From contig JAISAZ010000106.1 in assembly GCA_031266435.1 (NCBI GenBank), positions 1-41,108 on the forward strand: a DNA stretch of 41,108 nucleotides, given 5' to 3'. Position numbers and translations under genes: made by a program. Shown here piece after piece: positions 1 to 7,343 of this stretch. Origin of the DNA: Accumulibacter sp. Lineage in GTDB: Bacteria > Pseudomonadota > Gammaproteobacteria > Burkholderiales > Rhodocyclaceae. Below the pieces are notes generated by a model. That model made no database searches and was not told the DNA's origin. It worked only from the letters and a program-made list of their open reading frames with translations. Within the stretch, counting starts at the first letter, position 1. Every line of letters starts with the position of its first letter.

Positions 1-236
1 CCCTCCCTCACTTCCAGATTCCTGGCAAACTCACGTATGTAGTGCCAGACAGGCCTTTTTGTACCTGCAAGCTATTGATTCTATAACAACTTTTTTTGGG
101 GGCGTTAAAGTTGGGATAGACTTTTTCGGGACTCACAGGGGGCCGGCGTCGCCCCATGGACACCACAAATTGCCGCCCCACGCGAACGGTCAGTATTTGA
201 GCCAAAAGGATTTGAGCTGATTCTACGGCGTCTCAA

Positions 237-593
237 ATGAATAAATTACAGCAAAAAATCGCTTTTTTTGGATTACTGATCGTCGGGGCAGGAATCCTGT
301 ACATAATTTATGGACTCCTGCCCATCATCACAGAGCGGAGTAGCTTGCTCATTTTCCTGAGTTCATGGTTCGAGTGGGTTTACCTTATCCTCCCATCCTT
401 GCTTGCGATGGTCTACATCGGTGTCGCTTCGTATGGCCTCTGTAAAAATCCAGACCGCCCAAAAGCGCTACGGCTTTTTTATCTTTGCTTTTTCCTCGGC
501 ATTGCTCTTGTTCTTGTTGACAATTGGTGGAGCATTATGTGCATATTTCTCACTGGAACAAATTGTCTGATTTTAAAATGGGCCGAAGGGTAA
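237..593 (+). CDS. Small multi-spanning membrane protein
   Basis: A 118-residue hydrophobic protein that I do not recognise. Three or four membrane segments can be seen, roughly residues 7-28, 44-66 and 79-110, with short charged loops between them (KNPDRPK near residue 71). The ATG has no clear Shine-Dalgarno sequence. It is the first gene of a plus-strand cluster of small membrane proteins; its stop is 3 nt before the ATG of the next gene (597), so the two are probably cotranscribed. The DNA is clearly poorer in G+C than the flagellar and glycogen genes, which suggests acquisition by transfer. The function cannot be told from sequence; an immunity or accessory role is possible but unsupported. 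Confidence 0.6.
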   Translation: MNKLQQKIAFFGLLIVGAGILYIIYGLLPIITERSSLLIFLSSWFEWVYLILPSLLAMVYIGVASYGLCKNPDRPKALRLFYLCFFLGIALVLVDNWWSIMCIFLTGTNCLILKWAEG

Positions 594-596
594 AAA

Positions 597-1198
597 ATGA
601 GGAAGATTCTTTGTTTTTTCGGGGACTTCATCCTGTCCATTATTATTATACTTTCATATTTCCTGTCGCTCCTTTTTTTACAGAGCTAAGCTTTGAACTT
701 TTTCCGGCGCAGGTGATACCCCAGGAAAAACTCGAAGAGACCTTTTTCACCGTCGTTACACAGGATACTGTTTCGAATGAGTTGCACGAAAGGAATTATG
801 GCAACGGGAATACGCGAAAACGGCTTGAAGAAGGTCTTGAAACGCTTGTGGTTCCAGAATCCGCCGACTATATAAAATTCACGAGTCGCAGCGATGATCA
901 CAGGGCATTACCCATCATAGTCCCTGCGGGCATATTTTATTACAAGGCAAAATTTATCAAAGATGGTGTACTTGAGGTACATTACCGTAATGGCATGTCA
1001 TATTTTTCAGGGTATCTTGTAAACAATGGAAACCTTGAGTCAGTTTCCGTCAAAAGTACCTCTGTGAAATCTCAGGCACTCGGGTTTTTATTGAACTTTG
1101 GCTTGTTCTGGGCGATACTCGAAGCACGCAGGCTGTACAAGCGGAGGAAAGCGGCACTGCGCCCAGGCGCAAACGAGCAAAATCAGGCGGACGGATAA
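597..1198 (+). pseudogene. Membrane-anchored protein split over two frames
   Basis: The ATG at 597 lies 3 nt after the preceding stop and opens a 30-codon frame that encodes a good membrane anchor (starts MRKILCFFGDF, then ILSIIIILSYFLSLLFL) before stopping at 687-689. The rest of the protein, about 172 residues to 1198, is in the -1 frame and opens immediately after a seven-T run at 673-679. Joined, the product would be about 200 residues: N-terminal membrane segment, soluble middle, then a second hydrophobic segment near the C-terminus (ALGFLLNFGLFWAIL) and a basic tail. The heptamer T TTT TTA lies in the phase required for -1 slippage. A plain one-T deletion is equally possible, and two other genes in this cluster are also frameshifted. 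I do not recognise the family. Confidence 0.55.
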
Positions 1199-1217
1199 TT
1201 TCAGGAGTTGTGGAATC

Positions 1218-1574
1218 ATGAAGCGCGCATTTTTGTTTATCGTGAATCTTGTTGGCTTTACGATGATGCTTGTTTTTTTGTTCTTCGTTTTCCTTGCATT
1301 CAATAAAATTTCCGCCAGCCAAATCGTAGCCGAAAAACTCTTTTTTGAAAAAAGCGTTCGTACCTTCGTGGGTCTGATGGTTTTCATCCTCTTCAATATG
1401 CCTTTCTACGTTTTGGTCTATAAACTCATGAAACAGGATGTGATTAGCGTGAGACATAAACGACTGCTCAAAATTCTTTCAATATTCGGAATAGGCATGT
1501 GCATCTTCATATACTTGTATGCGGGTATTTTCCCTATCACTATTTGCAGTTTCAATCCGACATTCCTGTTTTAA
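1218..1574 (+). CDS. Small multi-spanning membrane protein
   Basis: A 118-residue membrane protein of unknown family. I chose the ATG at 1218 over upstream in-frame codons because the residues before it (from 1098) are polar and overlap the end of the preceding gene, while the residues after it form a signal-anchor (MKRAFLFIVNLVGF). About three membrane segments are visible: residues 3-28, 48-68 and 85-105. The last 16 or so codons, ending in FNPTFLF, reappear as DNA at about 3340-3393 directly ahead of the second copy of the next gene, so this gene lies at an edge of an old duplication. It probably belongs to one transcript with its neighbours. Confidence 0.55.
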   Translation: MKRAFLFIVNLVGFTMMLVFLFFVFLAFNKISASQIVAEKLFFEKSVRTFVGLMVFILFNMPFYVLVYKLMKQDVISVRHKRLLKILSIFGIGMCIFIYLYAGIFPITICSFNPTFLF

Positions 1575-1617
1575 CCGATGAAAATAAACTGGAAAAGAAT
1601 GAATGGTCACATTGCCG

Positions 1618-2058
1618 ATGAAACTGAAACGCTTCCTTTCTCTCTGGGGCACCTTTATCGTTTTCTCTGCGATGGGGTTCTGGTTTGAGGAAATATTGTG
1701 GATCTGCGAGATCTGGAGATATGACGCATATTTTTTGCCTTTATTGGTCTTCGGGATACTGCACGTCGCTCTTGCGGCCAATGTCCTCGTGCAAAGCGGC
1801 GCAAGGGCAAAATTTACCGCTTGGGGACTCGCGTCGTCGGTCGCGGGGATTGCCTTCTTCCTCTTCATGATGTTATTTTTCATGAAGTTATGGGTGCTGT
1901 TTTTCCTGAGCATCGTTCTCGCGTTTTGGGTGATCGTCCGTTCCGGCGCCAAGCGATCCGCCATCGCAGGTGTCATTCTTGGCCTGTTCATCGGGCAGAT
2001 CAGTTTCTTTGAAACGGCATATCAGTTTTTATCCTGGACGATCGCAGGGTTTGTTTGA
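1618..2058 (+). CDS. Five-segment membrane protein, duplicated paralogue A
   Basis: A 146-residue, strongly hydrophobic protein with about five membrane segments and a conserved-looking start, MKLKRFLSLWG. A second, damaged copy lies at 3396-3813. I chose the ATG at 1618 rather than 1603 because it is the one preserved in the second copy. Between the copies, codons for LWI and a five-codon block near residue 87 are present here and missing there, both in multiples of three. The family is unknown to me. The 3' end runs into a spacer that is also partly shared with the sequence after the second copy. Confidence 0.6.
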   Translation: MKLKRFLSLWGTFIVFSAMGFWFEEILWICEIWRYDAYFLPLLVFGILHVALAANVLVQSGARAKFTAWGLASSVAGIAFFLFMMLFFMKLWVLFFLSIVLAFWVIVRSGAKRSAIAGVILGLFIGQISFFETAYQFLSWTIAGFV

Positions 2059-2096
2059 CTGGCAATCCAGGGATTCGTAGCGCAGGAATTTTCACT

Positions 2097-2738
2097 ATGG
2101 ATGAAGAAGAAAGAAAACGCCGTCTTCAGGCAGCGGATTATTCCCTGTTTCACTCCGGAGACGCCAGGGCGGCGTATGCCTTGCTGAAACCCCTGCTCGC
2201 TGAAAAAAATCCCGAAGCCGGATTTCTTTATTCGATGTTTTCGTTCGGGAACGAAGAAACGGAAATGGAATTCGAGGCGCGCGGTCTTCGCCTTCTCAAA
2301 GAATCAGCGGACGCCGGGTATCCGCCCGCAATTTTCGCGCTCTCCGAATGGTACGTGGTGGACGGTGAAGACAGGGGTTTGGCTTCGACTCTTCTCAAAA
2401 AATCCGTCGAACTCGCTTATCCGCCAGCAAAACTTGTTTACGGCCTCTGCCTTTTTCATGGAGAATGGCCGCTCCAAAAAGACGAATACAAGGGTTTGAA
2501 CCTGATCCGGGAAGCTGTCGCTGAAAATGCCGAAAATGCAAAAGAAGCCCTGGAAGAAATCGAAGCGCTTTTTCTGGAGCGCGGGCATGGGGTCGAGGGT
2601 AAAAACGATTTGCGCAAGGGTCACGACGGGGGTGACGAGACGACACGACCAGATGATACCGTGCCGAAAATGCGGGAAAATCCTTCGTGGTTATTGCAAT
2701 GGCCGAGCATGGACGCGACAACAAAAATCATCTTTTAA
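2097..2738 (+). CDS. Sel1-repeat (TPR-like) protein
   Basis: A 213-residue soluble protein with Sel1-like helical repeats. Repeat signatures visible include AGYPPAIFALSEWY (about residues 74-87) and AYPPAKLVYGLCLF (about 108-121), with spacing typical of 36-residue Sel1 units, and an N-terminal half rich in Ala/Leu helices. Such repeats are protein-interaction scaffolds; the partner is unknown. I chose the ATG at 2097 (AGGA about 9 nt upstream) over 2055, whose extension is unlike the repeat fold. The last 40 or so residues are low in helix pattern and may be an eroded end. It follows the small membrane proteins in the same direction. Confidence 0.65.
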   Translation: MDEEERKRRLQAADYSLFHSGDARAAYALLKPLLAEKNPEAGFLYSMFSFGNEETEMEFEARGLRLLKESADAGYPPAIFALSEWYVVDGEDRGLASTLLKKSVELAYPPAKLVYGLCLFHGEWPLQKDEYKGLNLIREAVAENAENAKEALEEIEALFLERGHGVEGKNDLRKGHDGGDETTRPDDTVPKMRENPSWLLQWPSMDATTKIIF

Positions 2739-3213
2739 ACGTTTGTTCTGGAGTGAGATACGCTGGGCGAAGCGATGCGGTATGGATTCCCCACTTTCCC
2801 CCTGATAAGGGGGAAATAAAGGGGGTTTCAGGGTTTCGCCCAACCCATTCCGCCGAGGTCGAAGCAGAGACGCTATAGGTTGGGCTGAGGAACGAAGCCC
2901 AACGATCGCGGGGCGGCTTGAAAAAGCGCTTACCGGCGGCGAAGCCGCCGCTAACTGATACCTGATCCCTGATTCCTGATACCTGATATGCGCATATGGA
3001 ATCGTTGGGCATCGCTTCGCTCACCCCAACCTATACCGCTGCTGGGCACGGCACGCCGTGCCCCTACGACAGCCCGCAGAGCTTGGCCTTCGCTACACTC
3101 TCCCCAACACCCTCACGCAAAGCAAAGCCGATACTTCATCAAACCATTGATTCCAAACAATTTTCCTGAATATCCTCCCCGCCGAAACAAAAACCGCGCG
3201 TTCAAAATCACGC
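2739..3213. repeat. Intergenic repeat cluster 1
   Basis: No gene is visible. The segment holds several modules that recur elsewhere in the window: a CCCCCTGATAAGGGGG hairpin with following AAGGGGG tract (about 2796-2828), the TAGGTTGGGCTGAG...AAGCCCAAC palindrome (about 2875-2903, and inverted at 3003-3035), a GGCGGCGAAGCCGCC hairpin (2935-2949), a tract of degenerate CTGATNCCTGAT units (about 2954-2990) and the GGGCACGGCACGCCGTGCCC palindrome (3044-3064). Confidence 0.75.
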
Positions 3214-3241
3214 TTGACATTTCTTGAGAAACGCCTAGACT
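3214..3241 (+). promoter_or_regulatory. Putative sigma-70 promoter of the duplicated locus
   Basis: TTGACA at 3214-3219, a 16-bp spacer and TAGACT at 3236-3241 resemble a housekeeping promoter. The TAGACT and the sequence downstream of it resemble 117-198, ahead of the first gene of the cluster, so the leader appears duplicated. The -35 match is good only in this copy. Confidence 0.4.
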
Positions 3242-3395
3242 TTTTTCTCGTAATTCAGAGAGGACAGGCATCGAATCATGGACATCCCGCAGAGGATCAA
3301 ATTGCCACCCCACGCGAACGCTCTGTATATACTTCTACGCTGGTATTTTCCCTATCACTATTTGCAGTTTTAACCCGACATTCCTGTTTTAGCCG
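3230..3395 (+). repeat. Second, degenerate copy of the 115-198 leader
   Basis: The stretch from TAGACT (3236) through CCCCACGCGAACG (about 3308-3320) parallels 117-190, including a shared AAATTGCC and catgga context. From about 3340 the sequence switches to a copy of 1526-1574, the end of the third gene. The first three genes of the island are therefore deleted in this copy. Confidence 0.6.
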
Positions 3396-3813
3396 ATGAA
3401 ACTGAAGCGCTTTCTTTCTCTCTGGGGACCCTTTATCGCTTTCTCTGCGATGGGGTTCTGGATTGAGGAAATATGCGAGATTTGGAGATATGGCGTAGAC
3501 CTTTTACCTTTATTGGTGTTCGGGATTCTGCACGTCGTTCTTGCGGCCAATGTCCTCGTGCAGAGCGGCGCAAGGCTGAAATTTACCGCCTGGGGTCTCG
3601 CGTCGTCGTTCGCGGGGGATTGCCTTCTTCCTTTTCATGAAGTTATGGGTACTGTTTTTCCTGAGCATCGTTCTCGCGTTTTGGGTGATCGTCCGTTCCG
3701 GCGCCAAGCGATCGGCCATCGCGGGCGTCATTCTCGGTCTGTTCATCGGGCAGATCAGTTTCTTTGAAATAGCGCTTATGCTTTTATTCTGGACGACCGC
3801 AGGGTTTGTTTGA
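3396..3813 (+). pseudogene. Five-segment membrane protein, frameshifted paralogue B
   Basis: A second copy of the 1618-2058 gene. It starts identically (MKLKRFLSLWG) and runs in frame for about 74 codons. At 3614-3618 it has five G where the first copy has four (1845-1848), and the reading frame is lost. The original frame can be followed after that point to a TGA at 3811-3813, restoring VLFFLSIVLAFWVIVRSGAK and the end TTAGFV. Relative to copy A it has two deletions, 9 and 15 nt, both multiples of three. This suggests the copy was still selected as coding before the single-G insertion. If translated as it stands it ends at 3767 with a shifted, non-hydrophobic tail. Confidence 0.7.
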
Positions 3814-3941
3814 CTGGCATGTCCCAAGGATTCATACTGCGAAGACAAACCGAAGAAAGTATGGCAAGGCAAAACCGACCAACAACGATCTTGGGAAGTG
3901 ATACTCATGAAACCCGATCTTCGAAAAGTTGAGCGCAAGGC

Positions 3942-4175
3942 ATGCTGAAATTGAGAACGACTTGGCGGCGTTTCCTCAGAGCGCTTTTCGTCCTTGTCGC
4001 CATCCACTTTTACGCGTGGTTTGGACTCGCTTCTCTTCTGGGAATCAACATCCACTTTCGGGATTCTCTTTCTTTCTGGCCACTTTCCAGCGATGCGCTC
4101 TTTTATTGGCTATCGATCGTTCCGATCGTATCGATTTCCTTGGCTGTATGGATTCTGTTCTTCAAGAAGGAATAA
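3942..4175 (+). CDS. Two-segment small membrane protein
   Basis: A 77-residue protein with a basic N-terminus (MLKLRTTWRRFLRA) and two hydrophobic segments, about residues 14-34 and 52-72, ending in a charged FFKKE. This layout is typical of a two-pass inner-membrane protein with both ends in the cytoplasm. I do not recognise the family. It sits between the damaged paralogue B and another broken membrane gene and shares their low G+C content. It could be a true small gene or a remnant; the clean hydrophobic pattern favours a real gene. Confidence 0.45.
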   Translation: MLKLRTTWRRFLRALFVLVAIHFYAWFGLASLLGINIHFRDSLSFWPLSSDALFYWLSIVPIVSISLAVWILFFKKE

Positions 4176-4216
4176 TGAGCAAGCCCCCTCACACGTCACG
4201 GCATAAACGATAGATC

Positions 4217-4902
4217 ATGTTTTCTGAACTCACCTACCTCGATCGAATATGCTTACTGGTTCTTCTATCGGCAGGCGCAGCGTTGGGCACCTCGAAAAAC
4301 CACAGAGATTTAATCGTGTGCGGTTATAACTCATTGATTTATATGAATTTATATGTGCTTATATTTTCAAAACCGAGGTTTTTAGAAGCGCCCCGTTTTG
4401 GGTCGTTCTCGCGATCTGGGTGCCGATCAGTCAGCTCTACAGCGCCCTTACCCGGAAATACCTTCCTCCCGGCTTGGGGCTTGCTTGGCAAATCATCGTC
4501 GGAGTGCTCGCCGTCGGCTGTTTAGGCGCAGTTTTTGTGTACTTCCAGTATATGGACGGTGCGGTTTTGAATCCCTGGAATCAGGCCGTCGGCTTTCTTA
4601 TCGAATACGCCGCATTGGTTTTTCTTTGTGCGATGATTCTTTGCACGGTCGCCTGCATCAAGTCCGAATCGCATTCGGGGTGGCGCATAGTTTTTGGATC
4701 CCTTTTGGGTTGCGTTTTATTCTGTATTTTTGTACTCGCGTTTCAAATGGGTAGCCCGTCGAATTTGCTTTATTACTTTTTCCCTTTTATCGGCTTTTCC
4801 GTGGTCTGCCTTGAATTTTTCCGTTTCGTTTTCACGCGAATCTTTCGATGGTGTAAAAACAGGGACAATGGCGGAGTGGATGACACTCTCCCTCCAGAGT
4901 AA
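4217..4902 (+). pseudogene. Multi-spanning membrane protein, frameshifted
   Basis: Two overlapping frames together look like one membrane protein. The first (ATG at 4217) gives MFSELTYLDRICLLVLLSAG and a second hydrophobic stretch ending LYVLIFS, then turns into an unlikely Arg/Ser-rich tail after about 4390. The second frame, open from 4330, takes over with SAPFWVVLAIWVPISQLYSAL and has four to five more membrane segments to 4902; on its own it has no ATG, only a GTG at 4420. The shift lies near 4385-4405. The whole would be about 228 residues. The family is unknown. It is probably inactive unless the C-terminal part is made from the GTG. Confidence 0.45.
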
Positions 4903-5431
4903 AGAAGCTTGAATATTGGGCGAACACATAGGTTCGCCCCTACAAGGGGAATTCCCCTGTCCTCTCCATCATTCATATCCATGCGGAACGTTGTGGCTCT
5001 TCCTTCGCGCAGCCCAACCCATACCACCGGTAGGGCACGGCGCGCCGTGCCCCTACGGGAACCCGCGAATACAGTAATCCATTCCCCCTGATAAGGGGGA
5101 AATTAAGGGGGTTTCGGGGTTTCGCCAAGCGTTGGCGCGTTTTCATGGCTTCCAAACCCCTCCTATCCTCCCCTTGTCAGGGGAGGAACCACGGCATCAT
5201 ACGCCCGCGCGTTGTCGATTGGCGCGAATGCGTAAATTCCCCACCCACGCCCTCGTTCATACGCATACGGAATCGTTGGGCTTTGCTTCGCGCAGCCCAA
5301 CCTATACCGCTGATAGGGCACGGCACGCCGTGCCCCTACGGGAACCCACGAATACGGTAATTCCCCCCCAACTTTCCCCCTGATAAGGGGGAAATGAAGG
5401 GGGTTTATAGCGTGCCGTGCCCTATCAGGAA
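4903..5431. repeat. Intergenic repeat cluster 2
   Basis: No gene is supported. Modules seen: GTTG...CAGCCCAACC palindromes (about 4989-5023 and 5274-5306), GGGCACGGC...GCCGTGCCCC palindromes (5033-5053, 5316-5336, and a half copy at 5410-5425), and CCCCCTGATAAGGGGGAAAT...GGGGGTTT units (about 5082-5115 and 5371-5406), plus a related CCTTGTCAGGGGAGG near 5172. The order palindrome-palindrome-hairpin is repeated twice in a row, so the cluster contains a larger degenerate tandem. Confidence 0.75.
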
Positions 5432-6112
5432 TCAGCTTGGACGCCGCGCGCGGCGATTCGGTGCCGAGGTCGGCGCGGGTCGAGATGCCCTGGCGGTTGC
5501 GGCTGGCGTCGCGCGGCGGCTTGCGGGCGCGGCGGAGGCCGCCGGAGACGGCGTCGACTGAGGCGGAGCCGCCGGCGGGGTGGGCGGTGGCGGAGGGGGG
5601 ATCGGAGCCGGAGGCGGTGGCGGCGGCGGCAGGCCGACGAGTTGAACCATGCCTTCGGATACGCGCGAGGTCAGCGGCGTCGCCGAGTCGATTCCTTCGG
5701 AATACGAGAGGACGCGATAACCCATGGAGCCGCGCTCGCGCTGGAGGCCGAAAGCGCGGCGGCGGATGATCCGCAGCGACTCTCCGTCGCCGCCGACGCG
5801 GAAACTTTTTGCTCTCAGCGAAAAATGGTAGGTATCGTCGTTGATGATCTGCTCTTCGATTTCCCAGTTCGGCGCGAGCGGGTCGTAAATGAGGTAGGCG
5901 ATTCCGACGACGGCGGCCGCGAGACCGATTTGTTCGACCGTGTAGTCGATTTGCGGCGTGACCCTGAGAGACGCGTTCGGCAGCAGGTATTTCCCGCTGC
6001 TCGGAAGCTGCCGCGTCGTCGTTCCGCACGCGGCAAGGAGGAGGACGATAAGCAACAGCGCAATGAGGTCACAAAGCCGCTCGAAGAATCGCCCCGGAAA
6101 TCTCCCTCGCAT
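5432..6112 (-). CDS. Proline-rich lipoprotein after flgL
   Basis: A 226-residue predicted lipoprotein. A basic start and hydrophobic stretch (about residues 16-27) lead to a lipobox, LLAAC, with Cys about residue 29. A conserved-looking middle follows (YTVEQIGLAAAVVGIAYL, then DPLAPNWEIEEQ), then a run of prolines (about 160-180) and an Ala/Pro/Arg-rich tail of the kind that crosses or binds peptidoglycan. It lies 12 nt after flgL in the same direction, so it is probably the last gene of the flagellar operon, though a flagellar role is inference. The stop codon lies right where the intergenic repeat cluster begins, so the original C-terminus may have been replaced. Confidence 0.7.
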   Translation of the reverse strand: MRGRFPGRFFERLCDLIALLLIVLLLAACGTTTRQLPSSGKYLLPNASLRVTPQIDYTVEQIGLAAAVVGIAYLIYDPLAPNWEIEEQIINDDTYHFSLRAKSFRVGGDGESLRIIRRRAFGLQRERGSMGYRVLSYSEGIDSATPLTSRVSEGMVQLVGLPPPPPPPAPIPPPPPPTPPAAPPQSTPSPAASAAPASRRATPAATARASRPAPTSAPNRRARRPS

Positions 6113-6124
6113 TTTTCGCCGCCT

Positions 6125-7330
6125 TTAGATGTAGTTGAATAGGCTCAAGGTGATGATCTGCGCGAAGGACTTTTGCGCCGCTTCGAGCTGCGTCGACTGC
6201 TGCGTGAAGCGCGAGATCGCTTCTACCATGTCGAGGTCCCGGATGCGCGATATTTTATCCTCGTAATGCACATCGAGGTCCTGCGCCGTTGCGTTCAGCG
6301 CCTGGAGTTCATGCATCCTCGTGCCGACCGACGCCTGGACACCCGCGACGTTGTCGAGGATGTTGTCGAGGTTGATCATGTTCGCGACGGTCGTATTCCT
6401 GATTTGCGCCGCGAGCGTCGCGTTCCCCGAAACCGGCGTCTTGTACGCGTCGACGAGCGCCTGGAGCGTATCGAAGATACTGCGGTTGACGCTCGGACCG
6501 ACGGTGAAAGTATCGCCCGCCGCGGGCGCGCCCGAAATCGACACCGTGATTCCGGGGATGTCGGTAATGACCGCGCCGTCGACGTAGGTACCAGTCCCGA
6601 TCTGCACCGGAGGTGTCCCTTCCCAAACTTGATACGCCGTCGTAGAGGTAAAACGTAACTCGTATTGCTCTCCCGTCCACTGCGACGAGTCGTTGACCGA
6701 GTTCGGGCTGATCACGCCGGTTCCCGTATTGCCACCGCCCGCGCCGGTCTCGAAAACGCCGTTCCCGCTACGGTTATTGACGAAGATGTCGCGCCCGCTG
6801 TCGCTGATCGAGACCTGCCGCGACGAATCGACCTGCAACTTCCGTTGCCCGTCGTCGCCCGCGTAGACGATCGTGCCGTCCGACTGCTTCTGGAAAGCCT
6901 GGACGTTGCCTTCAAAGCCCGAAAAAATATAATGCCCGCTCGAATCCTTCGAGTTTGCCAGCGCGTACAGCGCTTCGAGCTTCGCTTCGATGTCGATCGA
7001 GAAAGACACGCGCTGGTCGTCCGAATAAACCGAATTCTGCGCGGCGACGACGCGTTCCTGGACGTACAGAACCGCCTCGACGACCGACTTCAGGATATCG
7101 TCCTCGAAAGCCAGGTGCGAAGTGGCGTTTTTCTGGTTGTCGGCGTACTGCCGGATGACGTTGAGCGACTGCGAGTCGAGCAGAACCTGCGACGCGCCGA
7201 CCGGGTCGTCTTCGGCGGTCATGATCCGCAAGCCGCTCGAAAGCTGGTTCTGCAGTTTGTACAGCGCCGACTGACCGCTCATCAAGCCGCGCGTTCCCGC
7301 GTCGAAAATCTGACTCGTACTTATCCGCAT
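6125..7330 (-). CDS. flgL: Flagellar hook-filament junction protein FlgL (HAP3)
   Basis: 401 residues. The N-terminus (MRISTSQIFDAGTRGLMSGQ) and C-terminus (QLEAAQKSFAQIITLSLFNYI) carry the paired flagellin-like coiled-coil segments of FlgL, with a variable Gly/Thr-rich middle (about 180-300). FlgL joins FlgK to the flagellin filament outside the cell and is exported through the flagellar type III system, so it has no signal peptide. It begins 13 nt after flgK, the usual order. Confidence 0.95.
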   Translation of the reverse strand: MRISTSQIFDAGTRGLMSGQSALYKLQNQLSSGLRIMTAEDDPVGASQVLLDSQSLNVIRQYADNQKNATSHLAFEDDILKSVVEAVLYVQERVVAAQNSVYSDDQRVSFSIDIEAKLEALYALANSKDSSGHYIFSGFEGNVQAFQKQSDGTIVYAGDDGQRKLQVDSSRQVSISDSGRDIFVNNRSGNGVFETGAGGGNTGTGVISPNSVNDSSQWTGEQYELRFTSTTAYQVWEGTPPVQIGTGTYVDGAVITDIPGITVSISGAPAAGDTFTVGPSVNRSIFDTLQALVDAYKTPVSGNATLAAQIRNTTVANMINLDNILDNVAGVQASVGTRMHELQALNATAQDLDVHYEDKISRIRDLDMVEAISRFTQQSTQLEAAQKSFAQIITLSLFNYI

Positions 7331-7343
7331 TGCATTTTCCCGC

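Noticed and set aside
8-205. A 65-codon minus-strand frame at the left edge
   Set aside because: It overlaps the leader that is duplicated at 3236-3330, where the frame is not preserved.
2527-2805. A zinc-ribbon-like CRKCGKILRGYC in an alternative frame at the end of the Sel1 gene
   Set aside because: Only one CxxC pair with no second pair, no start of its own, and the frame overlaps the Sel1 codons. Probably chance, though a frameshifted C-terminus cannot be excluded.
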